Positions 22,900 to 34,899 of a stretch of 64,000 nt of DNA are shown in pieces. Made by a program: the position numbers and the translations under genes. Positions within the stretch are counted from its first letter, which is position 1. The number at the start of each line of letters is the position of its first letter. Source of the DNA: Lycorma delicatula (Eukaryota > Arthropoda > Insecta > Hemiptera > Fulgoridae). A model generated the notes under the pieces. The model was not told the DNA's origin. It saw only the letters and a list, made by a program, of their open reading frames with translations, and did no database searches. The stretch spans positions 15,408,230 to 15,472,229 of the forward strand of contig NC_134456.1 in NCBI RefSeq assembly GCF_047948215.1. The letters are read 5' to 3'.

Positions 22900-24200
22900 C
22901 ATTGTATATGTAAATGTTTTTGTTACTTTGGTTCTAGAATCTTTCTCAAGTTTTTACTGTATTTTTCTATTTGATTTATTTTATCTGATTTCAAACTGAA
23001 GATGCGTCTGATGATGCAAACAGGGTCCTCCGGTTTGATTAATGTATGATTTTGTGTCTGATTTTGGCACCGAGATGTTCTTGTTGAAAATATCCTTTGT
23101 TGGTAGGCTAATTTTATTTTTCTCTTTCTTGTTTGATTGGCTTTTTTATCCAAATCAATAATTTGGATTATTTCTCCCATATTTTTAAATTTGTTAACTT
23201 GATTGATTTTCCATATTTCGTTTTTAGGGACTCGGAAGAATCTTGGTTGGTCATGAATTCAGCATTTTTCAAAGAAATTTTTAACCTTATTTCCCTTGCA
23301 AATTATTTTAGTTGGTTTACTTGTTCTGCTGCCTTTTCAAGGTTCTGTAAGAAAATTGTAATATTTTCAGCAAAGGCTAAGCAGTTATTACAATTCCTTT
23401 CAGTTTCAGACTCAATTTTATTTAGTGGTGTGTTCCAACTTTTTTCATCTTATTTTCCCAATTTTAGTTCTAACTTTGTGATTGGAAGAGTCTGTTCAGT
23501 AATGTTAATTGCGTTGGGATCCACACCAAATTCTTCTAGGAACTTTGAATAAGGAAGTTCTGTAGATTGAGTTGTATACCTTTTTGAATCTACGAAGACA
23601 ATTACTTAGTTTTATGGCTTGTAATTTTTCCCTTATTGTTTAAAGGTTCAAGATTTGCTCTACACATGATCTTACTTTTCTGAATCCTTCTTCATATTCT
23701 CCCAGTTGTTAAGTCTATATTAATTCAATTATATTTCGAAGTGCATTTCAAAGGATTTTATTTGTCACAGGTAAGAAGGAAATTCATTTGTTGTTGTTTA
23801 CTTACGTTTCATCTTCTTATTTGTGTAGTTTATGTATTAATGCATTTTTCCAGTCTTGTGAGATTTTGTTCAGTTTTCTATATCTCTTCTAGCAAGTTCT
23901 TCAGTTTTCTCTTGTTTTTTTCATGATTCTTCCTGTAATTCTGCTGCAGTTAAGTTATCATCTGCTTCCTTATAATTTAATTTCTGGGTGATTTTGTCTA
24001 TTTTCATTTAATTATGTATTTTGGGTTTTTCAGTTCATGTTGCTAGATTTTGGAATTGAAATATTACCTCAGGTTCTTGGTAGTTTAGTAATTTTTCAAA
24101 GTACTTGCCGAAAATTTGCAGTTGTCTTTGTTGTTATGGCCTAATTTTCTCTTTTTACCCTAAAGCAAAGGCTGGGTGATTGATATTTGGTAAGTGTGGT
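22900..24200 (-). mobile_element. RTE-type LINE relic
   Basis: The reverse strand reads DNCKIFGKYFEKLLNYQEPE-like residues at about 24060-24120. Further on come FAENITIFLQNLEKAAEQVN (23340-23400, the degraded FADD motif region), FAREIRLKISLKNAEFMTNQ (23250-23300), and KANQTRKRKIKLAYQQRIFS with IEKYSKNLRKILEPK (22930-23110). Order and motifs are those of RTE-type LINEs. The conserved 'ADD' is AEN here and stops interrupt the frame, so it is dead. The + strand 139-codon open frame at 23133-23552 is its antisense shadow. 24025-24200 is repeated at 32376-32570. Confidence 0.75.
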
Positions 24201-26100
24201 AAATTTTAATGTACTTATTTATTTAATTGAAATAGACAGGCATGAAACCCATGAATACAATATCATATTAAAAAAAAAAACATAAGTACTTAACAAAATT
24301 ATCATTCATAAGTTAGAATAGCTCTTGATAAGGTATTAACTGTACTGTAAGTGTACTTTACACAGTAAAGGTAGTCTAGTAATAGATGATATATGAGATT
24401 TGATTGAACCAAGAAAATATTGAAAATTATGCCTAAGCAGTCTAGTCATTATTATATGTAAGTCAAAACTGAAATAATTTAGGATAGTCAAAATAACTAC
24501 TAAAAATTTTATTAGCAAATATTAATCTGTCCTTGTCATAGGTGATTCAATTCTTGGTATTTTTAACAAATTAAAAATATTAATAAAGTTAATGATCGGT
24601 AAAGTGCATAGAATCACAGATTTTATAGGCTGCATATCTAAGAAAAATTCTCTGTGGTATTTCTAGTAATTTTAATTGCAAGTCGGCAAAAGGTCACTAG
24701 ACAACAGAGCCATAATTTAGTACTACAGTATATAAAATGCATAACCAAAAAAATTCTCCCGAGTTGATATTTCTAAAATTTGTAGAGAATCTTAATTAAA
24801 TTTACAATTTTTAGTGTCTTACAGTATAATCTTCGTATTGACTGAAGGATAACTTTGTATCAAAACCTACACCTAAGTCTTTAATAGAAGATAGCTTTTG
24901 TATTATTCAGTTACACAGTTATATCAACATTTGCAAACCTTCTAAATTGAGTATGAAATCAATTTTTTTAAGTTGGAAGAAATAATATATAAGTTAATTT
25001 TTATACAAAGTTCAAGTCAACGAAGTAATTGAATATCAGCTAGATTTATAATAATAGGCTTAAACAATTTCATATCTGCAAAAAATAAAAAAAAAAAAAT
25101 ATGAGTAGTGTGTAATGAAACTGATGTCATATATAAATACTATGAAAATTGTAGAACCTAAATGTATGCCTTGTCTTAGGAAAAGAAGAGCATTTCAAGA
25201 ATGATTGAAGAGCTTAGTTAAAAACTGTATAAAAAAGGCAGAGCATTTCTTCACTAAAAGAGGATGAATATATTCTGGGCCTGTCAAAGAATTATTAGAT
25301 CAAATGGCCCCTTTCAACATCATTCTCAGTTAATGTTTAACTGCAGCAGTTAAATGTAATTTTAGCTGAGGAAAAATCATTGCTAGTATTCACTCCCAAA
25401 TTTTTTTTAGCAAAAACGTACAATACCAGTGCCCTTATTAGCATACTCATTTCAAAAAGCATACAAGGTAGATAGATCTATTGTTGTCATTATTATTAGC
25501 AAATTTAAAAAAATCTTTGGAATCATCAGATAAAGATTCCTAAACTTTAAAAATATAAATTTTCTATGTTTGAAAGTTTCTTAATAATTTTAATTAAGAT
25601 TTAGCCCAAAACTAGTATTATTTAAACATACAGTGTTTCTTATGAGACAACCTATCTTTAGTTTCAATGATTATTTTTTTGGGGGGGAAACACATCATTA
25701 TAATCATGGAAACAATTTGAATAAGTTGACGATATTTTGAAAATAAAGTATTTAATATTAAGCTTTTAATTGAGTTTGGAAAGGTTTGAAAAGATCATTC
25801 AAAAAGTACAGTCGCAGCTAATAGTTGAGCATGTATCCTGTTTGTTGCTATTATGACCAGCGACATGCAGGCATGGTTAATATTGTCTTTCACACAGTTT
25901 TATCAGATACTTTATACTTTGTTAATATTATGAAGTATAATTTTTGCATTATTATTATACTGTTGGTGTTGTTATTTTCATTTATTTTTGCAACTGTTTG
26001 CAATATTTCTATCAAAGACTCATCTGTATAAAAAGAACAACAGATTACATAAAGGTATTAAAAAATCATATCAGTTAACATTATACATTTATTTTAACTA
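24201..26100. other. Intronic AT-rich interval, no gene recognised
   Basis: No exon with acceptor, donor and open frame was found. Sequence composition suggests old repeat DNA, but no family could be supported. Confidence 0.45.
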
Positions 26101-26109
26101 TGAAACTTA

Positions 26110-27110
26110 AAAAGTGTAAAAGCAGTTGCAAGCAACCATTTTTTCTGGAAACCACTACTGGATTTCAGCTTTCCTCCAGTTGTTGGTAGTAACTTTATTT
26201 ACCGCAAACGGGTGATAAGTTGCGTTTCCATTCTTATTACACTTCCTTGTAAATAATTTAAAAATTCATTTGTAAACCAATTTTTAAAACTGTCCCTATT
26301 CATTTCTGAATGATAATCTGAAGAACAGGCTTTCAATTTACTGCTGTAAACCTTACGTTGTTTAAGAATCCTGTTTTAGCTGAACCTGCATGGCATACTA
26401 TTAGACTGCCTTTCTGATGAACATTTTAGTTTTAATGTGTAATTTTCTTTGAATCTTTCCATATGCATTTATGAAAATGATTTTCATTAAGCCATGTCTT
26501 ATCTATGTAAAATATATGATCATCAAATATATTTGATCATCACATGACACTTTTAATTTGTGAAATATATTTAAAATTCAATTCTTTTTAATGCAATATC
26601 TGGTTTTTCCATCAAGAAATGTTGACCATCTTCAGTTTTTTTTTTTTAATAACAAAAACCAATTTTTTTCACAATACGGCGAACGGTCGTAGACGATAGA
26701 TTTACATCCAGTTTTCCCGTACTTCCTCTTTGAAGTTCTTAATGGTAGGGATTTCATTCTGAACGGTAGGGGTAGTACTGGTATAAGATTGTGCACAATG
26801 CACGACTGTTGAAATATTCCAGTAACAGATTTGCATTCCGTGTCCTATTTTCCTTGGCATTTCAAACTGAATGCAACTGTCATTACAATAGCACTCCTAC
26901 ATATCCTTTGTAGTGACCTTCATCTAATGTTCATGTTTCGGTGATGGGTTCATGAACTTTATCAAAGTAAATTGCACTACGGAATTCAAAGTCTTATAGC
27001 TTTTGAAAAAATGTTTATTTATTGCAGATTGCTTTTTTCAAACCACTCTTAATTGTACAGCCTTGTTGACCAGTAAACAAAGGTGTCTCCATCTCATTCA
27101 TATTACACTT
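26110..27110 (-). mobile_element. DDE transposase relic, Tc1/mariner superfamily
   Basis: The reverse strand reads FDDHIFYIDKTWLNENHFHK and WKDSKKITH (26450-26520), a GFLNN-like segment (about 26365), YHSEMNRDSFKNWFTNEFLN (about 26270-26330) and, after a frameshift, the block preceding 'RKAEIQ' (about 26170). This matches a common insect DDE transposase with a (Y/L)DETW catalytic motif, here DKTW with the acidic residue E lost. Several frameshifts are present. It lies in the intron of the candidate zinc-finger gene. Confidence 0.65.
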
Positions 27111-28157
27111 AAGATAGTTACAGAGAAATTACAAAAAAATCTTTAACTTATTACCCAATAAAAAAATGCTTAACTTACTATTCTAAACTGTCTTTGACAT
27201 AGGGCGATACTGTTAAATAAACTTGCTAAGAAACCAGCACGAACTGAACATATCAAAATAAAATATTCGTATGATTTATTAGATATCATAGCTAAGGGCT
27301 TAATGAACCCATCAGACTGAAGACTGGCATTGCAATTGATTTTTACTAATATACAATGACATAATATTAATATACTGTAATCAATATTGAGACTGTACTG
27401 CCTACTGAGAATGCTTCTTCAGCCCTTCACATATTTCCAATTTCCACAATTTTAAATCTATTATTATGATCCTCACCATAAAACAGGAATGTTTATTAAT
27501 CCAACTCAACAAATAAAAATTCTACAAAATTAATGCCTGATATTAATGGAAATTTATTTTTTTTACACCTAATGTTAACCGAAATGTGATGATTTTACCT
27601 GAAAACAACCTGTATGCTTAAATAGTAGTAGTTTTTGGCTAAATCTTAATTACAATTATTGAGAAACAATTGTTTAATCTAATTTTAAAAATAGAAGCTT
27701 TTTATTATTGGTTTGGATTTTATAGCAATTTAAAGTTCATGTTTTCAAAAAAAACTGCAAGAAATTCACCTTTCACGCCCCTAATTTTCAAACGAATGAC
27801 TAACTAAAATCGGCTGAATCCAGTTAGTGCAAAAATAATTGGAGTTTCTGATACCTTCATTTTTATTGTGTGATTTTTTTTTTTTAAACTAAGATGCAAT
27901 AGTTTAAACACAAGCGCCATCTTTCATAGTGACCACTGTAATACGTAGCTGCAACTCTTCAGCAAAGATTTTTATATCATGATCAATATAAAATTCCGGT
28001 GAGGCACGACATGTTTCATACGCTATAAAATTCCATTTCCATATTCAACACACAAGCTTTAAGCTTATGTGACAACAAAAAATAAATAGATATTTAGGGT
28101 CAAACTATCATTCATTAAATGTTGAATCTTACATAATTTATATTTTTATAATCTGGT
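27111..28157. other. Intronic interval, no gene recognised
   Basis: No supported exon. The last part, from about 27990, begins a duplicated unit that recurs from about 32840 and includes the next candidate exons. Confidence 0.5.
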
Positions 28158-28367
28158 ATGTATTCATTAGATATAAGATTAGAATTTAAAATCGTAGGTA
28201 ACATTATCTTTAAAGGTAAATTATATTTGTCACAGAAATTTCACCATAAAAACAATATTAACACTAATGTTTGTAAGATTATAAAAACCGAATCGATAGA
28301 ATTACTGCAACAGTTGAAAAAATTATTTGATTGTAAAAGATTACAATATGTAGAAAAAATCTGTAAG
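28158..28367 (+). CDS. Alternative first exon candidate, acidic/basic 70-residue frame
   Basis: ATG at 28158 opens 70 codons, MYSLDIRLEFKIVGNIIFKG and onward to EKICK, ending in phase 0 at donor GTGAGT (28368). There is no usable in-frame acceptor upstream, so it could only be a first exon from another promoter. The paralogous stretch at about 33000-33200 has an early stop and is not coding. That loss in the copy, and the lack of a domain, leave it uncertain whether this is expressed protein or a chance open frame. Confidence 0.35.
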
Positions 28368-28626
28368 GTGAGTGCATTTTTAACGTTTGAATTTGGATGA
28401 TTAAATTTGGCCTAACAAACATTTTCTAGGTTTTCTCATACAAAGCCTGGGCCATTAAAGTCACCAAATAATAATAATAATAATTTGACTGTGGCTACAT
28501 AGTTAATGTGCATGTGTGTGTGGAGGGGGGAGTGAATTAGAGGTATAGTTTATTTTTATTTTATGAATTATACAAAAAATCATAAACATTTACTTTGTAG
28601 CATTCATTTTTTGTTCTGTGTTGCAG

Positions 28627-28755
28627 CAAGTAGATTTAGTACAACTGAAACAGGAACCGGTTGATACGATTAATGGTGATATTCCAAAAGATCCTTTAGC
28701 AATTGAAGAGACAAACTCAGTTAAATCAAAAACTGTAAAAGTTGAAAATGAAGTG
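28627..28755 (+). CDS. Zinc-finger gene linker exon, copy 1 of a triplicated exon
   Basis: Acceptor TTGCAG (28621-28626), 43 codons in phase 0-0, donor GTAAGG (28756). The residues begin QVDLVQLKQEPVD and contain the shared core DPLAIEET. LKQE at residues 7-10 and VKVE at 37-40 fit the SUMO-attachment consensus (hydrophobic-K-x-E). The exon is acidic and probably unstructured, typical of the N-terminal part of insect C2H2 proteins. Paralogous exons of the same layout lie at 33408-33536 and 36761-36868. Being a multiple of three with phase 0 at both ends, it can be skipped or repeated without breaking the frame. Confidence 0.62.
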
Positions 28756-28772
28756 GTAAGGGTGTTAGATTT

Positions 28773-29110
28773 TGCATACATTGGAACACCAATTATCTAG
28801 ATGAACCTTTGCAAGGCCAGATCTGGATAACTGGAAAAGATAATTTAAAAAATTTAATATATATAGTAAAATTAAAAATAAATTTTTAACATATGTACAA
28901 TGTAAAAAAAAATTAATATGGTACAGTAATGTGGTGCAAAAAATGCAATGTGTAGAAATTTGCTTTTGTAATTACTTAAGGAAAGTCCTATATATATATA
29001 GTATACTATAGCATATATAGTTTATCTATATATAGTTTTTTCTATATGAATTGCCAAAAAGGCAGTAAAAAAAAACCCTTAAAATAAAGATAGAAAAAAG
29101 AATTCTTGTT
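28773..29110 (+). mobile_element. pogo-like MITE fragment, left end only
   Basis: TA at 28771-28772 is followed by CATTGGAACACCAATTATCT, the counterpart of the left terminal repeat of the complete copy at 33560-34062. The internal sequence is shared, but the right end is missing, replaced by SINE-like and microsatellite sequence. It starts only 17 bp after the end of the upstream exon. Confidence 0.7.
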
Positions 29111-29238
29111 GAAACAAAGATTTGAGTGTACAAGACTACACATTTTTTTACATGTCATACATATCCTCATGTCATTGAGCCATGGTGGGGTAGCTTTATT
29201 GTTCACACTAGTTGAACAAATTGCAGTTATTTAAGAGA

Positions 29239-29240
<2 letters not shown>

Positions 29241-29290
<50 letters not shown>
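29241..29290. repeat. (TA)n microsatellite
   Basis: About 25 uninterrupted TA units. The Ile/Tyr repeat open frame over it is not a gene. Confidence 0.97.
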
Positions 29291-29293
<3 letters not shown>

Positions 29294-29303
29294 GTCATAA
29301 CCT

Positions 29304-29560
29304 TCATAATATAATAACCTTTGATAACATCTGGATCCATTGCCTTCTTTCTTTCCATACTACTTCTACACAATCCAATTTGTGTTTAGTTGTCAAACCT
29401 AAAACATCTCGTTTATCTTGCCGCTTCAACAACATTTTTTCCACCTTATCACACTCTGCATGAATTTCATTGTTGTTTAATTTCTTTTGCAATTTATGTT
29501 TTGGAATACTATGCCTGTATTTTCTTACATTACCCGTAAGTCCGTATTTCATTCGCTCAA
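29304..29560 (-). repeat. Repeat with 82-codon reverse open frame, shared with 36520-36650
   Basis: The reverse frame 29304-29552 (MKYGLTGNVRKYRHSIPKHK and onward) is rich in Lys/Arg/Glu. Its 3' half is paralogous to 36530-36650. It may be a LINE C-terminal tail, but I cannot place it in a family. It lies just upstream of the exon at 29693 on the opposite strand. Confidence 0.4.
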
Positions 29561-29692
29561 AGCCAAAGCAAGTTCAGAGGCAATAATAATTATCAGAATA
29601 AAAACAGTAACCTTTCTCTGACAGGTTATATTTATTAAATATTAGTTTGTTTTCACAGTTTATAAGGGTTTTTCTTTATCTTCTTTTTAAAG

Positions 29693-29806
29693 GAATCTGA
29701 GAAAGTTTTACCGCAGCTTAATCTTAACATGAAAACCGATGAACTTGAAATAAATTATTTACACACTGTGAAGACAGAAGAAGAGGTAGAATTTTATCCA
29801 GATCAT
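29693..29806 (+). CDS. Zinc-finger gene linker exon 2
   Basis: Pyrimidine-rich tract and AAAG acceptor (ends 29692), 38 codons starting ESEKVLPQLNLNMKTDELEI and ending FYPDH, donor GTAAGT at 29807. Phase 0-0. MKTD (residues 13-16) and VKTE (26-29) resemble SUMO-attachment sites. Highly acidic with no folded domain. Only one copy was found in the window. It joins in frame with the exons before and after. Confidence 0.6.
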
Positions 29807-30589
29807 GTAAGTATTTATTATTATTGGATATTGTAACAAATATGATTGATTTGTCTCCTGTTAATTTTATTACTGTATTTCCTTGTTAATTAATGTATTT
29901 TTTTCATTTCTGTGAGTTCTGTTTTAAAAAGATTGTTTTTAATTTTATTTATTTCTATTTAATTAATACGGATGTATTAAGTTGTGTGTAAATGATAAAT
30001 TGTTAATGCGTGAGGGCAAAAATGTTGTTTTTAAACTTCAGTGATGTCTAAAATGTGTGTATTTTAACTTGTTGATAGAGTTCTCATTTTAATAAGCTCT
30101 GGGTAATCGGTTGTTAATTGAAATCATTTGTCATATTTGAATATTTATTAGGTTAGTAATTAAACCTTACCCGATACAGATTAAACAGTCATGACATATA
30201 ATTTTATTAATGAAATAAAAATAAAATAAAATTTAATTCTGTATTTACATTAGGAAAACTAACACATTTTCATATTATTACAAAAGATATTTGAAGTTAT
30301 TACCCTGCAGACAGGTTGCAGAAATGCTAAAGTAATCATACTGACAGTCATCTGATGCAAAATGTTATCAATGACTTCACTTTTTTTGTGAACTTTCACC
30401 TTCAGTTATTGTTAGTGCAATTTTAAAAATACGGTAGTGTACAGGGTTTTATATTTGTACAGCATTATAACGTTATAAAAAATGTATGTTCAAAAATGTT
30501 CATTTAAAGGTTTTTTTAATTTCTGTATAAAAAACCCATGATCCTCTCTAACTTGGTTGCCTAAATAGGGATTAAGCACATGTTAGGTC

Positions 30590-31400
30590 TCGTATAAAAT
30601 ACCAAGCTGTCTAACCAGAATCTAGACCCTTCAGGGCTCAGATAAACCCAGGTGAATCTTAGCCTACCCCATGGCTGCAGATGTCGCTTCGCTAGCCATT
30701 CCCAATTTACCTGGACTGGCACCCTGGACACCGCAAAGTTTGCTTAGGTTGCCATCCACTCAGAGGGCTCCACCTTCTAGTCCTTCGCATTGTATGTTAT
30801 CCTCATGGTTGTGAGAATAATACTGATAAATAATAATTATATTATTCTGGCTTTACAGAAACCTGAAAAAGAAACTAAATTACAAAATAAAGAATAATAA
30901 AAACTGTGGTAACTAAAGTACTCATACCTTTGATGACAAAAAATTCATAACATTTCTTTGCAATAGTAGCAGAAATATAGTAATGAAGTAAAAGGATTAA
31001 TCTATATTTTCCTTAATGAATATCTTTAATCCACAACTTCACCCACCCTGGGAGCTACGGACTCGGTTGAAGGATTAAAACCTTCTCTGGGATAACACGA
31101 GTTTATCCTGCAAATTCGAAAATAATTGGTCATTTGGTTCTTGCATGATGCGTTTACAAACAGACTATATATATATATATATACATTTCCAAATTATTAT
31201 GATCTGGAGAGTGTACCTGATTCATGCAAAAGTTAGCTTTTAACCTACTAAAAAATACCCTGTTCGAATTTTGAAAATTTGACAATTGTTTGCAGAGATG
31301 TTACAAGAGCACCATTTGCACCTCCCAAAACAACGCCCTAGGGGCATCCTGATTGTTACCCGTTGATGTTAATGATTGGTCTAGTTTCCCATGAGATGCA
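30590..31400. other. GC-richer intronic repeat blocks, unclassified
   Basis: Blocks at about 30590-30790, 31020-31100 and 31310-31440 are richer in GC than the surroundings and look like pieces of retroelements, but no protein motif was readable. A (TA)n run sits at 31163-31182. Confidence 0.35.
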
Positions 31401-31739
31401 CGTATATCTCACCACTCTAGCCTCATACGCAGTCTCCACAGGAAGCCTTATGTTAAACAGAAATCTTTTAAATTATTTAATATTACTCGTACTTGTAATA
31501 TTATTCAATTGACTGATACGCATCATCAGCTCAAACAGTGATACAGACTCACAGTTCATTTATTCAATTCATTAAAGTTTTTGCTTCAACTGGCAAATCT
31601 CCACTACTACATACATATATTTTTTTCTGCATCAGAAAGATATCAAAAAACCTCAATATGCTGAGAAACACGGGTAAAAATTTGGTTGCGATTGATAGAG
31701 TAGTTTTTCTGTTTATCCCTAACAAACAAAAGTGCTCTT

Positions 31740-32262
31740 CCTCTTTGTATAACAGTATTGATATAGATAGGAAGTGTTATCAACAAGTACTGCTTTGTTG
31801 AGGTGAATTAATTTGAAGTTCTTCCAAAAATATTTTAATTTGAAAGTTGTTTAAAAAAAATTACAGATTGCTTGCATGATTATATAAATGTAAATGTAAA
31901 TATATAAATAAAAAATATGAGTGGAAATCTCATACACAACCCAACAGCTGTTTTTAATGAAAACTTTATGTTTTCATGCAGAACAAACATATTTTGCTGC
32001 TTTTGTAAAATTAGATGCTAATATTTTTATAATTAAACTATTAAAATCCCCCAATATCTTCATTGTTCGCATACCATCTAATTCATAAACTATATACAAT
32101 GGTGACTTCACTTGTCATAAAGTACTTGTGTAGCTATTTATAATTATTATTGCTTTACATCTATTCTCAAACTTGAATATTTTCTGGATCTATGGAAAAT
32201 AGCTGAAACCAACAGAACTAGGTAAATCACCTAATATAACATCATATCGGCCAATTAGCATG
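31740..32262 (+). mobile_element. Jockey-type LINE relic, truncated copy
   Basis: Parallels 11640-12110. The readable end is a 'GKSPNITSYRPISM'-type segment at about 32220-32262, the start of Jockey RT, after which the sequence switches abruptly to another repeat also present at 14025-14110. Confidence 0.6.
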
Positions 32263-32375
32263 CGAGTTGTGTGGTGGTAACAGGCCCACTAGACACAAAC
32301 AACATAGTGCTTGCTAGAGTAGTGAAGTAGACTATCATCGTGAAGGCGATCATCTGTCCAGCTGGGTGGTTGTTT

Positions 32376-32570
32376 TTTTTTTCATGTTGCTGGATTTTGG
32401 AATCGAAATCTTTCCTCGAGTTCAAGGTAGTTTAATAATCTTTTGAAGTACTTCTATAATTTTTCAATTTTCTTTGGCGTTGAGGCCTAATTTTTTTCAT
32501 TTTTATCCTCAAGCAAAGGGGTGGGTAATTTGTATTTTGAATCGTTGGATAAAGATTTCTCAACGAAACA
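32376..32570 (-). mobile_element. RTE-type LINE fragment
   Basis: Matches 24025-24200 of the RTE-type relic and encodes on the reverse strand the region just before the RT (KYFEKLLN-like). It lies in the intron before the second duplicated linker exon. Confidence 0.6.
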
Positions 32571-33407
32571 GTATAATTAAAAAATAAATCTTTGTGACTA
32601 ACAATATTACATATACTTTGTTCTTAAATAATTCTTAATTATAAGTAGATCTATATTGTTTTTGAATCTTTGGAAGTTTTTATTATTAATAATTGTGATA
32701 ATAAGTTATCAGCTGTGATAACCACTTTGAAAATTAAGTTTTTTTATAAATATTTTTGGTACATGATAATCAACAATATTGTTAATACATAACTGCAATT
32801 CCTTAAAAAAATTTGTTTATCTGTGGTTAATATCTAATCCCTTTCAGGCATGGCATTTCTTTTATGCTATAAAATTCAGTTTCCATGTTCCATGTACAAA
32901 CTTCAAGGTTACTAATATAAAAGAATAAGTATTATTTACAATCAAACTCTCATTTAGTGAATGTTACAAAATTAATATTTTTATTTCTGGTAAGATTTTA
33001 TGAGGTATAAAATTAGAATTCAAAATCTTAGATAACGTTATCTCTAAGGTAAATGATATTTATCCTGATAAAAAAATTTCAGCATAAGCAATATTAACAT
33101 TAATGTGAGTAAGATTAGAAAAAACAAAATCATGAGAATTTACCTCAAGAGTTTTAACAATTATTTGATTGTAAAAGATTACAATTTTTAAAGAATATGT
33201 AAGGTGAGTAGCAGTATTTTTTGATAACACGTAGCAAAACCCGGCATCTTAAAGTCACCTAATAATAATAGTAATAATGTAACTGTGGCTGCACTATTTA
33301 TGTAAGTGTTAAGCGATTTAAAGATGCGATTTATTTTTATTTCATAAATTATACAAAGTCATAAACATATTTACTTTCAAGCATTCATATTTTGCTTTTT
33401 GTTACAG

Positions 33408-33536
33408 CAAGTAGATTTACTGCAGCTGGAAGAGGAACTGCTTGATGTTAGTAACAGTGATATTGAGAAAGATCCTTTAGCAATTGAAGAGACTGACTTA
33501 GTTAAATCAGAAAATTTAAAAGTTGAAAATAAAGCG
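33408..33536 (+). CDS. Zinc-finger gene linker exon, copy 2
   Basis: Acceptor GTTACAG (ends 33407), 43 codons, donor GTAAGA (33537), phase 0-0. Begins QVDLLQLEEELLDVSNSDIE and keeps the core KDPLAIEET. VKSE (32-35) and LKVE (37-40) are SUMO-like sites, while the LKQE of copy 1 has become LEEE. The exon lies in a repeated unit: 32840-33990 matches 27990-29140, including introns and the adjacent MITE. The retained open frame and splice signals, while the upstream duplicated 70-codon frame has decayed, suggest the exon itself is under constraint. Confidence 0.6.
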
Positions 33537-33559
33537 GTAAGAGTGTAAGATTTTGCGTA

Positions 33560-34062
33560 CAGTGGAACACCAATTATCCAGATAGACCTGGCAAAGCCAA
33601 ATGTGGATAATTGAAAAGAATAATTTTAAAAAGTTTTATCTTATAAACTGCACTTATAATTTTATATTTAATGGGTAAGACATAAGCAAAAAAAAATTAA
33701 ATGGAAAAAGTAAACATATTTAAGAAGAAATTTGAAAATGAAAATACAATGTTCAACGTAACAAAAAAGATATATAGTAATATGATACAAAAAATAAGTA
33801 TAAAAATTTACTTTTATATTTAGTTCTACAAAGGCCAGTTATATATTTTTGCTAAAAAAGTATATATAAGTATACAATAGCAAAAAAGGCAGTTCCAGTA
33901 TAAAATCCAGTATAAAAAATATTGATAAAAATAAGTGGTATTGAAGCAAGGATTTGTTTGAATACTAATTAATTTTTTTAAATAATGTACTAGTTTTTTT
34001 TTAAGTTCTTTGTCTGGATTTTAAGCAGTCCAGTTATCATCTGGAAAATTGGTGTCCCAGTG
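33560..34062. mobile_element. Complete pogo/Tigger-like MITE, 503 bp
   Basis: The ends are CAGTGGAACACCAATTATCC at 33560 and, reverse-complemented from the right end, CACTGGGACACCAATTTTCC. About 24 terminal bases match in inverted orientation with only a few differences. TA dinucleotides at 33558-33559 and 34063-34064 flank it as a target duplication, the Tc1/mariner/pogo rule. No coding capacity. Related left ends lie at 28773 and 36894; right-end-like pieces in the same orientation lie at about 4740-4860 and 34570-34660. Confidence 0.82.
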
Positions 34063-34164
34063 TATTATCTTTTCATTACTATTATTATTATTATCTAGTT
34101 TGTAAATTTTGGATTACATCCGATCCATTTCTAAACTCATATGTAGTATTATTTCTGATTATTA

Positions 34165-34600
34165 CCTTTTAGGAGAGCATGTGAACTTAACCATCATGGC
34201 TCTACTTCCTTCTCTTTTTAAAACCTCTTCATCTGTTCACTATATGTTTCTTCTTCCTCTCCTCAGTTCATCTTCTTTCTATTGTTTGTCGTTTTTGCTC
34301 TTGTTCAATTTTCCTATTTCTAATTTCATCCATAAATTTTCTTCTGTGCTTGATTTCTTCTTCTGAGATTTGCAGTCGTTCCAGGTTGTCTTGTGTTTCT
34401 TTCATCCAAATGGACTTTAATTTACTTGGCTTGATGATGTTGAAAATTTTCTTAGCGAGTTTATCATATTCAGTCATCCTGCTTAAGTGTCATATGTGTT
34501 TTTGTTAAATGAATTGCAGAAAAGTCAGTTGAAAAACCCAGTAAAATAAAGATCAATAAAAAATTTCTTATTGAACCAAAGATTTATTTCAATAGTGTTT
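34165..34600 (-). mobile_element. RTE-type LINE C-terminal fragment, copy 2
   Basis: Paralogue of 4310-4760. The reverse open stretch 34268-34477 begins MTEYDKLAKKIFNIIKPSKL and continues as a charged helix. It is flanked on both sides by sequences resembling the right end of the MITE. Confidence 0.7.
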
Positions 34601-34899
34601 AAATTTTTCAAATAATGTATTGCTTTTTTTTAAGTTGCCTAGTCTGGATTCAATTAATCACCAACATACTTACCGCTGTGCCAAATAACCTCAAATAACA
34701 AAAAAATAATCACCAAACATAATAACAGAACCCTAAAAACCTAATATGAAAATTTGACTTTCATGGGATGCTGCATTGTCAGTCTGTACAAAATCCTATA
34801 ACAGAGCTAATCAAAACTAAGGAAGGCAAACTTAAGGGTAAATTTATAATTATAGTCATAACATTAATACTAAGATTATTTAACATGTTTTTGTATTAT

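Noticed and set aside
23133..23552. 139-codon + strand ORF rich in Phe and Ser
   Set aside because: The reverse strand of the same interval reads as RTE-type reverse transcriptase; the + frame is its shadow.
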